The notes under the pieces were generated by a model, which worked only from the letters and a program-made list of their open reading frames with translations, did no database searches and had not been told where the DNA came from. Below, one piece after another: positions 25,413-34,751 of a stretch of 64,000 bases of DNA. Positions within the stretch are counted from its first letter, which is position 1. Every line of letters begins with the position of its first letter. The position numbers were made by a program, and so were the translations under genes. The stretch spans positions 62,001 through 126,000 of the forward strand of contig CAVTSO010000007.1 in NCBI GenBank assembly GCA_963737445.1. The letters run 5' to 3'. The DNA comes from JAICYJ01 sp963737445 (GTDB taxonomy: Bacteria > Actinomycetota > Thermoleophilia > Gaiellales > JAICJC01).

Positions 25413-26380
25413 GGTGCGTTGTCTACCGCGGCGTCGGTGGCCGCGAGGTGGTCGCGGTCGAAGAGCGGCCGGATCCGCAGCCTGACCGCTTCGAGGTCGT
25501 GATCGCGCCGCCGTTCGCCGGCATCAACCCGGCCGACGTGCTGCAGCGCGAGGGCAAGCATCCCGTGCCGCCCGGCTGGCCGCAGGACATCCCCGGCCTG
25601 GAGGTGGCCGGCCCGGTGGTCGCGGTCGGCGACGCGGTGACGGCCTTCAAGGTCGGCGACCGCGCCTTCGGGCTGGTCGGCGGCGGCGGCTTGGCGACTC
25701 GCGTCGTCGCCAACGAGCGCGAGCTGGCCCCGGTACCGGATGCGCTGGACGGCGCCACGGCGGCAGCGGCACCGCAGTCGTTCCTGACCGCCTTCGATGC
25801 GATCGTGATGCAGGGCGGATTGGGAATGGGCGACCTGCTGCTCGTGAACGGCGCCAGCGGCGGGGTCGGCAGCGCCGCCGTGCAGATCGCTGTTGCATTG
25901 GGTGCGCGGGTGGTCGGGAACGTGCGCACGCCGGAGCTGCGGCCACGTGTCGGGGCGATGGGCGCCGAGGCGCTGCCCGCCGACAAGGCGTTCGCGCGGG
26001 TGCGCGAGCTGGGCGGGGCGGACGTGATCCTGGAGCTGGTTGGTGCGCCGCACATGGCCGACAACATGACCGCGTTGGCGCGCCGCGGCCGGCTGATGCT
26101 GGTTGGCGCGAAGCCGGGCGACGAGGCAACAATCGTGCTGCGCGATCTGATGAGCGCCCGCACACAGCTGATTGGGAGCACCCTGCGCACGCGCCCGTCC
26201 GAGCAGAAGGCCGCGCTCGTCCAGGAGTTCGTCCGGCGGGTGGTGCCGATGCTGGCGGCGGGCACGGCCTCGGCCGCCGTCGGCGACGTGTTCGCGCTCG
26301 ATGACGCGGCCGAGGCGCTCGACCAAGTCCGCACCGCCGGCAAGTACGGCAAGGTGCTGCTCGAGTTGCCGGCCGCGTGA
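25409..26380 (+). CDS. Zinc-free MDR alcohol dehydrogenase / quinone oxidoreductase-like protein
   Basis: A 323-residue medium-chain reductase of the quinone-oxidoreductase group. The GroES-like half (FAGINPADVLQREGKHP, PGLEVAGPVVAVGDAV) lacks the structural and catalytic zinc ligands. The Rossmann half has NGASGGVGSAAVQIA and, near the end, GKYGKVLLEL. Such proteins use NADPH to reduce enones, quinones or enoyl-CoA. GTG 25409 overlaps the previous stop and its own stop overlaps the VOC gene. The substrate is not evident. Confidence 0.85.
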   Translation: MRCVVYRGVGGREVVAVEERPDPQPDRFEVVIAPPFAGINPADVLQREGKHPVPPGWPQDIPGLEVAGPVVAVGDAVTAFKVGDRAFGLVGGGGLATRVVANERELAPVPDALDGATAAAAPQSFLTAFDAIVMQGGLGMGDLLLVNGASGGVGSAAVQIAVALGARVVGNVRTPELRPRVGAMGAEALPADKAFARVRELGGADVILELVGAPHMADNMTALARRGRLMLVGAKPGDEATIVLRDLMSARTQLIGSTLRTRPSEQKAALVQEFVRRVVPMLAAGTASAAVGDVFALDDAAEALDQVRTAGKYGKVLLELPAA

Positions 26381-26787
26381 AGCTGCGGCGGATCGACCAC
26401 ATCGGCGTGGTCGTGGCCGACCTGCCCGCCCACGTCGCCCAGCTGGAGGCGATGGGCCTGGTGCTGGAGGGGGTCGGCGACAACATCGAGAGCCACGCGC
26501 TCTACTACCCGTGCGGCGACGCCAGCGTCGAGCTGATCGAGGTGCGCGACCCGGTGGTCGCTGCCAAGCGGCTGGGCGAAGGCGAGCAGGCCCGGATCGA
26601 GCACATCGCGTTCGAGGTCGACGACCTGGAGGAGGTGCGCGACCTGCTGGAGTCGCGCGGCGTCGAGGTGTCGTGGCCGCCGTTCCCGTCGGGCTCGGCG
26701 ATCATGATCTGGACCACGGCAGCGACCAGCCGTGGCGTCCAGTACCAGTTCCTGGCGCGGCCGGGAGGCGAGGGCGGGAGCGCGTGA
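26377..26787 (+). CDS. VOC-superfamily protein (glyoxalase / methylmalonyl-CoA epimerase-like)
   Basis: A 136-residue protein with two beta-alpha-beta-beta-beta units. It starts RIDHIGVVVADL with the first metal-binding His, later RIEHIAFEVDDLEE with the second His, and has Glu in VELIEV and near YQFLARP. The layout fits methylmalonyl-CoA epimerases and related isomerases or lyases. The GTG start and stop overlap both neighbours. Within a catabolic operon it may epimerise or cleave a pathway intermediate. Confidence 0.8.
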   Translation: MKLRRIDHIGVVVADLPAHVAQLEAMGLVLEGVGDNIESHALYYPCGDASVELIEVRDPVVAAKRLGEGEQARIEHIAFEVDDLEEVRDLLESRGVEVSWPPFPSGSAIMIWTTAATSRGVQYQFLARPGGEGGSA

Positions 26788-27752
26788 GGATCGGCCTGAT
26801 CGGGGCGGGCGCGATCGCCCGGCGGCACGTGGGTGTGCTGTCCGCTCTGGCCGGCGTCGAGCTGGCGGCCGTCTGCGACAGCGAGCCGGCCCGGGCCGAG
26901 TCGATCGCGGCCGGTGCCGCCACATATGGGAGCTGGCAGGAGCTGCTCGAACATCCGCTGGATGCGGTGTTCGTGTGCACGCCGCCCGCGGCCCACGCGC
27001 AGCCGGCGATCGCGGCGCTCCAGCAGGGGCTGGCGGTGTATCTGGAGAAGCCGCTGGCGCGGGCGGCGGACGACGGCGAGGCGATCGTGGCTGCATGGCG
27101 CGAGCGCGGGGGAGTGTGCGCGGTCGGGTACCAGTGGCGGTCGCTGGCGCTGATCGGCCGCGTCCGTGACGAGCTGGCGGGGGCTGCGCCGGGCATGCTG
27201 ATCAGCCGCAGCGTGGGGCCGTCCGAGCCCGGCCGTGCGGCTTCCTGGTTCGGCGACCCGGCAGCGAGCGGCGGGATCCTGTTCGAGCTGGGCAGCCACG
27301 ACATCGACCTGCAGCAGGCGCTGGCCGGGACGGCCGCCTCGGTGCAGGCGCTGGCCGGGCGGGGATTGGGCGCTGGCGGCGGCGCGCTGGACGACGCGGT
27401 GGCGGTGCTGGTGCGATACGCGGGCGGTGGGCTGGGGGTGATCTCGGTCGCGTGGACGGAGCAGCAGGAGCCGCCCATCTACGAGCTGGACGTGCTGGCG
27501 CCGGAGGTGGCGCTGCACCTGGCGCTCGACCCGGGATTCCGGCTGGCGGGGCGCGCCCATGGCGGAGCGGTCGACCAGGAGGAGGGGGCCGACCCGCGCA
27601 GATCGGCAGTAACGGGCTTCCTGGAGGCGGCTCGGCGTCGAGACCCCGCGGCGGTGGCGTGCACGCCGGAGGATGCACTGGGCACGCTGCGGGTGGCGCT
27701 GGCGGCGGAGCAGGCGATCGCCGGCGGGGAGACGGTCAGGCTGGACGGCTGA
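26784..27752 (+). CDS. Gfo/Idh/MocA-family NAD(P)-dependent oxidoreductase
   Basis: A 322-residue dehydrogenase. The N-terminal Rossmann fold has GLIGAGAIARRHVGVL, AVCDSEPAR and the EKP motif (YLEKPLARA) with the catalytic Lys. The C-terminal part shows FELGSHDIDL, matching the His of the family active site. Members oxidise sugars, inositols or similar polyols. GTG 26784 overlaps the VOC gene, so it is the last of four coupled genes starting with the PuuE-like gene. The substrate is unknown. Confidence 0.85.
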   Translation: MRIGLIGAGAIARRHVGVLSALAGVELAAVCDSEPARAESIAAGAATYGSWQELLEHPLDAVFVCTPPAAHAQPAIAALQQGLAVYLEKPLARAADDGEAIVAAWRERGGVCAVGYQWRSLALIGRVRDELAGAAPGMLISRSVGPSEPGRAASWFGDPAASGGILFELGSHDIDLQQALAGTAASVQALAGRGLGAGGGALDDAVAVLVRYAGGGLGVISVAWTEQQEPPIYELDVLAPEVALHLALDPGFRLAGRAHGGAVDQEEGADPRRSAVTGFLEAARRRDPAAVACTPEDALGTLRVALAAEQAIAGGETVRLDG

Positions 27753-27808
27753 CGAGCGCGCCACTTGGCGTTGCTACCGAGCGCACCCCTCCGTATCGCT
27801 GATAGCGG

Positions 27809-28270
27809 TTACCCCTCGACGTCCTCGTAGGATTCGGCTCCGTACTGGTCCGGTATCCACCCCCAGCCCCGTACGGCCGCCGGTTGTTCCGGCAACGTGC
27901 CGAGCTCGACCCGCGGGTCGTGTTTCCCGTCCAGAACCCGACAGCGGTGCACCCAGTCGTCCCCGAAATCGAAGACGTAGGTGAACTCGTCGCCGGTCCT
28001 AACCTCGTCGACCACCTTCAGCACGGCGTGATCCAGCCATGGTTCATCGTCGCGCTCCGGGTCCGGAAAGCCGATCCGGCGCCCATCAGCCAGCTCGAAG
28101 CCGTGCAGATGCGATAAGTCCCACCGTGCGAATGCGGTATCGATCGCCTCTGCGAACGTGGCGAACGTGTGGTCGGGCCCCACCAGGATCACCCGTCCAG
28201 GCGGTGGGTCGCAGACGATGTCGAGACCACCGATGAGGTCAACGCGAATGCCCAGCCACGTTCGAGCCAC
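27809..28270 (-). CDS. Plasmid pRiA4b ORF-3-like family protein
   Basis: A 153-residue protein of the pRiA4b ORF-3 family, recognised by the central YVFDFGDDWVHRCRV and the preceding DEVRTGDEFTY. The role of the family is not established; copies occur both on mobile elements and in ordinary chromosomes. GTG 28270 is chosen over GTG 28273 because TAGGCT lies exactly 6 bases ahead of it. It interrupts two catabolic gene groups in the opposite direction and shows no sign of a surrounding element. Confidence 0.75.
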   Translation of the reverse strand: MARTWLGIRVDLIGGLDIVCDPPPGRVILVGPDHTFATFAEAIDTAFARWDLSHLHGFELADGRRIGFPDPERDDEPWLDHAVLKVVDEVRTGDEFTYVFDFGDDWVHRCRVLDGKHDPRVELGTLPEQPAAVRGWGWIPDQYGAESYEDVEG

Positions 28271-28276
28271 CACGTC

Positions 28277-28282
28277 AGCCTA
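28277..28282 (-). promoter_or_regulatory. -10 box of the pRiA4b ORF-3-like gene
   Basis: Read leftward, TAGGCT is followed by 6 bases and GTG 28270; no Shine-Dalgarno sequence. Confidence 0.45.
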
Positions 28283-28297
28283 GCGGCAACTGGGCCG

Positions 28298-29164
28298 CTA
28301 GATCTTGCCGGGCAGCAGCGGCAGCCCGCCGCTGGCATCCGTGTCCACCCGCCAGAACGAGCCGGTGCGCTGGTCGGCGTGGATCTCGGCCACCTTGGTC
28401 GCCGTTACGTACAGCGCCGGGCCGTCGAAGATGCAGTTGGTGGCGTGCTCGTTCAGCACGATCTCCTCCAGCACCTCGCCCTCGGCCGACAGCACCGTCA
28501 GCCCGCCCGAGATCGTCGTGCACACGAACAGCCGCCCGTCGGCTGCGAACGCCATCCCGTCGGGCACGTGGTTGTCGCCCAGCTGGCAGAACGTCGTCGC
28601 CTGCCCGTCGTCCAGCCGGCACACCCGGTGCGCCGCCGACTCCGTCCAGTACAACCGCCCCTGCGCGTCGAACGCGATCCCGTTCGGGTACACGCCCGGC
28701 CGCTCCATCAGGAACTCGCCGCCGTCTCCGTCCAGCACGTACAGCGCTCCCACCGCGCGCTCCTCCTCGGGAAAGCGATCGTCCTGCTCCGTGCCCGACT
28801 CCGTGAACCAGAGCCGTCCGTCCGGTCCGAAGGCGAGGTCGTTCGGCCCCGCCAGCGTCCGCCCCGCGATGCTGGTCGCCAGCATCTCGATCGAGCCGTC
28901 GCCGTTCACCCGCTGGATGCCCGGCACCGCGCTCTGGTCGGGACTCCCCGGCACGTTGCCACCCTGGGTGACATAGACGGCGCCGTCGGATCCGAGCAGC
29001 GCGCCCCACGGCGACCCGCCCATGTCTGCGAACCGGCTGATCGCGACGTCCTTCCACACCAACAACTCGCCGGTGTTTCCGTCACACAACACGATGGCTC
29101 CGTCCGGCATCACGACGGGCCCTTCCGGGAACCCGAGATTCGAAGCGAGCAGCGTTCCTTGCAC
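28298..29164 (-). CDS. SMP-30/gluconolactonase-family lactonase
   Basis: A 288-residue six-bladed beta-propeller. Metal-site residues appear in order: Glu in GFPEGPVV, Asn in GPNDLAFGPDGRLWFTE, Asn in YPNGIAFDAQGRLYW and Asp in VPDGMAFAADGRLFV. Relatives hydrolyse sugar lactones or related esters. GTG 29164 is chosen because AAAAGG stands about 10 bases before it and because operator C and its -10 box lie further upstream; the longer frame would include the operator. Together with the Gfo/Idh dehydrogenase it suggests oxidation of a sugar-like compound to a lactone and ring opening. Confidence 0.85.
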   Translation of the reverse strand: MQGTLLASNLGFPEGPVVMPDGAIVLCDGNTGELLVWKDVAISRFADMGGSPWGALLGSDGAVYVTQGGNVPGSPDQSAVPGIQRVNGDGSIEMLATSIAGRTLAGPNDLAFGPDGRLWFTESGTEQDDRFPEEERAVGALYVLDGDGGEFLMERPGVYPNGIAFDAQGRLYWTESAAHRVCRLDDGQATTFCQLGDNHVPDGMAFAADGRLFVCTTISGGLTVLSAEGEVLEEIVLNEHATNCIFDGPALYVTATKVAEIHADQRTGSFWRVDTDASGGLPLLPGKI

Positions 29165-29199
29165 GACGCGGATCCTTTTTGGGGGGTTGAACCCGGGAA

Positions 29200-29219
29200 A
29201 TTGGTATGATAGCATACCG
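29200..29219. promoter_or_regulatory. GntR-type operator candidate C
   Basis: ATTGGTATGATAGCATACCG is a near-perfect dyad with GGTATG-N4-CATACC. Read leftward it resembles site B over 19 bases. It overlaps TATGCT (29216-29211), a fitting -10 for the SMP-30 gene. It also lies 210 bases ahead of the rightward ABC importer genes and may serve both. Confidence 0.62.
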
Positions 29220-29430
29220 AGCTTGATCGATCCGCGCGGCACCGGCTCGTTGCAGGGCTTGCGGCGATACCGCCGCGGTGGTTCGAGCGCATGATCGGAC
29301 GCCGGCTCCACCCCCCTCGGTCGTCCATGCCGGGGTGGTCGCCGCTGTCCAATCCGCAACTTCCACTCCTCGCGTACGTATGCAAGGGTGGACCCTTCGT
29401 CCTGCCCGGTGACCAGCTCAGGAGGAGACC

Positions 29431-31062
29431 GTGAGCGATCCGCACAACCCGCGTCCGGAAACGGGCATCGAACTCTTCGACCATCGCATCTCCCGTGGAA
29501 CGCTGCTGCGCGGTGCGGCCGGCACGATGCTCGGCATGTCGCCGCTGCTCGCGGCAGCCTGCGGCGGCGGCTCGTCCTCGTCCACCGCTGCGACCGGTGC
29601 GTCCACCTCGGCCGGCACGCCCGTCAAGGGCGGCACGCTCCGCGCCGGCTTCGTCGGTGGCGGCACGGCCGAGACGCTGAACCTCTACCAGGGCGTCACG
29701 CCGATCGACGAGTCCCGCGCACAGAACCTGTTCGACCCGCTGCTGGTGGTCAACCCCGACCTCACCACCGGCCCCGGCCTGGCGCTCGAGTTCAACGCAA
29801 ACACCGACGCCACCGAGTACGAGATCAAGCTCCGCCCCGGCGTCGAGTTCCACAACGGCAAGACCTTCGGCGCCGAGGACGTGATCTACTCGATGCGGCT
29901 GATGGCGAAGTCCGCCAACTTCGCGTCGGTGCCGTTCGTGGCCGGCATCAACCTGAAGGACCTGAAGGCGATCGACGCCACCACCGTCAAGGTGCCGCTG
30001 CTCTACCCGGACGCCGATCTCGGCGCCAACTTCGTCTACTGGAACACGTGGATGGTGCAGAACGGCGAGACCGACTTCACCAAGCCGGTCGGCACCGGCC
30101 CGTTCATGTACGACACGTTCAAGGCCGGCACCCAGAGCACGTTCAAGAAGAATCCCAACTACTGGCAGACCGGCAAGCCCTATGTCGACGAGCTGCTGAT
30201 CCAGTCGATCGACGACAACAACGCCCGCCTGGAGGCGCTCCAGTCCGGTCAGATCGACGCGATGGCGCAGCTGCCCACGGCCGAGGCCAAGGCGCACCAG
30301 GCGACCGGCGACATCACCGTGCTGGTGGCCAAGTCGCCGCAGGCGATGATGTTCTACATGGACACGACGCAAGGCGCCGTTCAGCGACTGCGCGTGCGCC
30401 AGGCGATGAAGCTGATCGCCGACCGCCCGGCGCTCGTGGCGAGCGCCATCAGCGGCTTCGGGACGGTCGGCAACGACATCGTCGGCAAGGGCCTGCCGTT
30501 CTACGACACGTCCTGCCCCAGCGCGTGCAGGACATCGAACAGGCCAAGTAGCTGCTCAAGCAGGCCGGCCAGGCGAACCTGAACGTGACCCTGAAGACGT
30601 CGCCGATCTTCCCCGGCTTCGTCGAGTCGGCGACGCTGCTCGCGCAGCAGGCCAAGGACGCCGGCGTCACGATCAACCTCAAGCAGGTGCCGCCGAGCGC
30701 CTACTACAACCCCTCGCTGCTGTACCTGAAGATGGCGTTCGCCGAGACGCAGTGGCCGCCGCCGTCGCTCAAGTTCTTCTACCTGCAGGCGCTGTCGTCG
30801 AAGGCGCCGTACAACGAGACGCACTGGAAGAACGGCGACCTGGAACGATCGACGTTCAAGGCGATCGGCGAGACCGACCAGGCCAACGGCGCAGCCGACA
30901 TGGAACCAGGTGCAGAAGATCCAGTACGACCAGGGTGGCTACATCAACTGGACGAACGCCGACTGGGTGCGACGGGCTCTCCAACAAGGTCAAGGGCCTC
31001 GAACCGCAGCCCGCCGGCGTGCTCGGCAACTACTGTTCATGAACGCCTGGCTGTCCGCGTAG
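29431..31062 (+). pseudogene. Peptide-type ABC importer binding lipoprotein, frame broken in last third
   Basis: A DppA/OppA-like extracellular binding protein (SBP_bac_5). GTG 29431 follows AGGAGG. The leader (SRGTLLRGAAGTMLG to LLAAACGG) is a lipoprotein signal with a Tat-like arginine environment. The frame is clean to about 30510 (family stretches ATEYEIKLRPGVEFHNGKTF and KPVGTGPFMYDTF). Then come a lost base near 30513, an in-frame TAG at 30549-30551 where Gln is expected, and at least three more breaks near 30895-31035. The last residues (NAWLSA) are still recognisable up to TAG 31062. Either the reads were poor here or the gene is newly damaged. Confidence 0.8.
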
Positions 31063-31080
31063 CGACCCTAAGATCGACTG

Positions 31081-32093
31081 TTGCGGAACCTCGCGCGGCC
31101 GACCGCGAGGCTTCGCCTGTTCTCGGCTTCGTGGGCCGTCGCCTGCTGGGCGCGGTCGGTGGTCGCTGCTGCGTTGCCTCGGTCGTGATCTTCTTCGGCA
31201 CCGCAGGTGCTGCCCGGAGACGCCGCCAGCGTCGTCCTCGGCCGCAGCGCCACCCCGGCGGACGTGCAGATCTGCAGCAAGCAGATGCACCTCGAACAAG
31301 CCGCTGGCGAGCAGTACACCACTGGTTGGGCGGGTCGTGCACGGCGACCTGGGCGACTCGGCGGTCGGCATGCGCTCAGGGCAGAAGCACGCGCCATCTG
31401 GGCGTTGATCTCGGACCCGGTCAAGAACTCGCTGATGCTGGCGCTCATCACCGCTCTGCTCATGATCCCCGCTCTCGCTGGCCTTGGCGTGTCGCGGCGG
31501 TCTCGCCGGGGCCGCTGGCCGACCATGCCATCTCGATCATGCTCGCTCGGCGGCGATCGCGCTGCCCGAGTTCGTGATCGGGACGCTGCTCGTCGGCGTC
31601 TTCTTCGTGTGGCTCGACTGTGCTGCCGCCGGTCGCGATCATCGCGCGCGGGCGGCAGCCCGCTCGAGCGACCCGACGCAAGCTCGTCCTGCCGGTACGC
31701 GACGCTGCTGCTGGCCGCTGCGCCGCACGGCATCCGGATGGTGCGCGCGGGCATGGTCGAGGCGCTGCAGGCCGAGTATGTGCAGATGGCGCGGCTGAAC
31801 GGGATCTCGGAGCGCCGCGTGCTGTGGCGCTACGCGCTGCGTAACGCGCTCGCGCCGAGCGTGCAGGTGTTGGCGCAGAACCTGCAGTGGCTGATCGGCG
31901 GCATCATCATCACCGAGACCGTGTTCGCCTACCCCGGGCTCGGGCAGCGACTGCTGGTGACCGTCGTGCGGAACGCGACATCGCCGTGGTCCAGTCGGTG
32001 GCGATGCTGATCGCCGTCGTCTACATCGTGATCAACATGGTCGCCGACCTGCTCGTGGTGCTGCTGGTCCCGAAGATGCGGGAGCCGGCATGA
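31081..32093 (+). pseudogene. Peptide-type ABC importer permease 1 (DppB-like), several frame breaks
   Basis: Pieces of a DppB/OppB-type permease are spread over the three frames. They are FVGRRLLGAVGG at the start, VLPGDAASVVLGRSATP in the first extracellular loop, the EAA region EYVQMARLNGISERRVLWRYALRN, and the C-terminus IGGIIITETVFAYPGLGQRLL followed by VVQSVAMLIAVVYIVINM. The order and spacing match an intact gene of about 335 residues. The start is uncertain (TTG 31081 or GTG 31131). The stop overlaps the next permease start (ATGA at 32090). It belongs to the importer that begins at 29431. Confidence 0.75.
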
Positions 32094-32949
32094 CTGGCCG
32101 AGCGCTCGCGCTTCCTGCGTCAGCTTCTCGGGCGCGGCTCGGCGTCGCGCTCGTCGTGCTCGCGGTGTCGCGGTCGCGTTCTTCGGCCGCTACTTCGCCC
32201 CGCACGACCCCACCGTGCCGGTAGACCGCGCCGCTCAGCCCCCGTCGAGCACGTACTTGCTCGGCACCGACTTCCTCGGCCAGGACGTGTTCAGCCGCCT
32301 GCTCTACGGCGGCCGCTCGGTGATCCTGCTGGCGCGATCGCGACCGTGCTCGGCCTATCTGGTCGGGACGTCACGATCGGGCTGATCGCCGGCTTCAGCC
32401 GCTCGCCTCGTCGATCCCGTGCTGATGCGCGCGTGGACGTGATGCTGGCGTTCCCGCCGATCCTCTTCCTGCTCGTCGCTGATCAGCGGCGCCGGCACGA
32501 GCGTCTGAGGTGCTGGTGATCGGCGTCGCCGTGATCCAGGCGCCCGGCGATCAGCCGCATCGTTCGCACCGCGACGCTCGAGGTCTCGGTCCGCGGCTAC
32601 GTCGAGGCCGCGATCGCGCGCGGCGAGCGATCCTACGCCGTGATCGTGCGCCGCGAGGTCCTGCCGAACATCATGGCCCCGGTGCTGGTCGACGCGGGCC
32701 TGCGCTTCACGGTCTCGATCCTGCTCGTCGCCGTCTGTCAACTTCCTCGGGCTCGGGCTGCCGCCGCCCGCCGCGGACTGGGCGCTGATGATCACCGAGA
32801 ACCGCCAGTACATCGCGATCAATGGCTGGGCGGTGCTCGCGCCGGCCGCGATGATCGCCGCGCTGACGATCGGCATCAACGTCGTCGCCGACGCGATCGC
32901 CCGCGGCTCGGCCCTACGTGCCCAAGACCGAGGGAGTGCGACGATATGA
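32090..32949 (+). pseudogene. Peptide-type ABC importer permease 2 (DppC-like), several frame breaks
   Basis: A DppC/OppC-type permease read only by changing frame several times. Recognisable parts are the extracytoplasmic loop with STYLLGTDFLGQDVFSRLLYG, TIGLIAGFS, the EAA loop (VRGYVEAAIARGERSYAVI) and VLPNIMAPVLVDAGLRF. The near-C-terminal PPPAADWALMITENRQYI is clear. ATG 32090 overlaps the previous stop and TGA 32949 overlaps the ATPase start. Length fits a normal permease of about 285 residues once the small indels are removed. Confidence 0.75.
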
Positions 32950-34751
32950 GCGACGTCCCCGCATCCGTCCTGCAGGTGGAGGGCCTGCTCGCTCGGGCCT
33001 GAGCAGCGATCCGTCGTCGAGGACGTCTGGTTCGACGTCGGCGCCGGCGGAGATCTTCGGCGCTGGTCGGCGAGTCGGGCAGTGGCAAGACCACCATCGC
33101 GCTGGCTCTGCTCGGCTACACGCGGCCCGGGGTCGATGCTGCGCGGCGGCAGCGTCGAGATCGCCGGCGAGCAGATCGCCGGCCGCGACGAGCAGCGACG
33201 CTTCGCAGCCTGCGCGGCCGGCTCGTCTCGTACGTGCCGCAGGATCCGGGGACGGCGCTGAACCCGTCGATGCGGGTGGGCGATGCGGTGCTGCGAGGTG
33301 GTGCGCGCGCACCGCGCCGGCGAGGCATCGGCCGAGCGGTCCAGGGCGTCGCTGGAGCGGGTCGAGCTGGCGCCGACCGCTCGGTTTCAGCGGCGTTACC
33401 CCCACCAGCTCTCCGGCGGGCAGCAGCAGCGGCGTCACGATCGCCATCGCCTGCGTCTGCGATCCGCCGCTCGTGGTGCTCGACGAGCCGACCACAGGCC
33501 TCGACGTCGTCACGCAGGAGCGCATCCTCGCCGAGCTCGGGCGCCTGCGCGACGAGAGCGGGATCGCGATCGTCTACGTCTCCCACGACCTCGCGGTCGT
33601 GGCGTCGATGGCCGACCGCGATCGCCGTCATGTACGCCGGCCGCATCGTCGAGAGGGCCGCCGCGCGACGACGTATCAGCGGCCGCGGCATCCCTACACG
33701 CGCGGCCTGGTCTCGGCGATCCCCGACCCGTCGGCCGCGCGCGCTGCGCGGAATCCCCGGCGTCTCGGTCGGCGTGGGCGAATGGCCCGCCGGCTGCGCC
33801 TTCGCGCCCCGCTGCGACACGCCGATCGCCCTGCCTGCGAAGCGTGCGGTGCTCGCTCGACTCCGTCGCCCGGCCACGCGGTGCGCTGCTGCCGCTGGGG
33901 AGCTCACGAGGCGGCGCGTCCCGCGAGATCGAGCGCGCCGCGCGCCGACGCACCGCGCGGAAGACGCCGCGCTGCTGCGAGGTCGATCTCCTCGAGGCCG
34001 CGCACCGCACGGCCGGCAGCGGTCGTACGCGTCGCAGGACGTCTCGCTTCGCGGTCGAGTCGGGCGGCTGCATGGCGCTCGTCGGCGAGTCGGGCAGCGG
34101 CAAGACGACGATCGCGCGCTGCATCGTGGGCCTGCACCGCCCGACGGCGGCAGCATCCTGATCGACGGCGAGCCGCTGGCGCCGTTCGCCGGTGACCGGC
34201 CGCTCGGCCGCCGGCGCCGCATCCAGATCGTGTTCCAGAACCCGTTCGACTCGCTCAACCCGCGGCGCACGGTGCAGCCGCTCGATCGAGCGGCCGGTGC
34301 GGGCGCTGCGCGGCCTGTGCCGCGGCGAGGCCGCGACGGAGGTGGCGAGCTGCTCGAGCGGGTCCGGCTGCCCGCTGCGCTCGGCGGGCGCTTCCCGGTC
34401 GAGCTCTCCGGCGGTGAACGCCAGCGCGTCGCGATCGCGCGCGCGCTGGCCGCGGAGCCCGAGCTGCTCGTCTGCGACGAGGTCACCTCGGCGCTCTGAC
34501 GTCTCGGTGCAGGCGGCCGTGCTCGAGCTGCTGGCGGAGCTCCAGCGCGAGCTCAGCCTGAGCATGCTCTTCATCACCCACGATCTGGGCGTCGTTGCCT
34601 GCGTGGCCGACCGGTGCTGGTGATGGATCAAGGTGAGATCTGCGAAGCGGCCCAGTCGCGCAGGTGCTGAAACCCGAGCCACGAGTACACGCGACGCCTG
34701 CTCGCCGCTGCGCCGATGCTCTCGGAAGCCACGGCCGGCGGTCAGGAGTGA
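32946..34751 (+). pseudogene. Fused double ATPase (DppD-DppF-like) of the peptide-type importer, many frame breaks
   Basis: Two complete ABC ATPase modules follow each other without a separating start site that I can see. The first has GESGSGKTTIALALLG, VPQDPGTALNPSMRVG, HQLSGGQQQR, VLDEPTTGLD and the C-terminal RHPYTRGLVSAIPD and CAFAPRC. The second has LVGESGSGKTTIARCIVGL, VFQNPFDSLNPRRTV, VELSGGERQRVAIARAL, and DVSVQAAVLELL. The second lacks a clean Walker B because the frame breaks there. Fused DppD-DppF ATPases are common in importers of this type. At least eight single-base breaks occur. The stop overlaps the hydrolase start at 34748. Confidence 0.75.

Noticed and set aside
27809..28270. 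The pRiA4b ORF-3-like gene as evidence of a mobile element
   Set aside because: No inverted ends, transposase or change in base composition nearby; the family also occurs as ordinary chromosomal genes.
30510..31062. Programmed frameshifting or stop read-through in the binding-protein gene
   Set aside because: Too many breaks in both directions and no slippery sequence with structure; error or damage is simpler.
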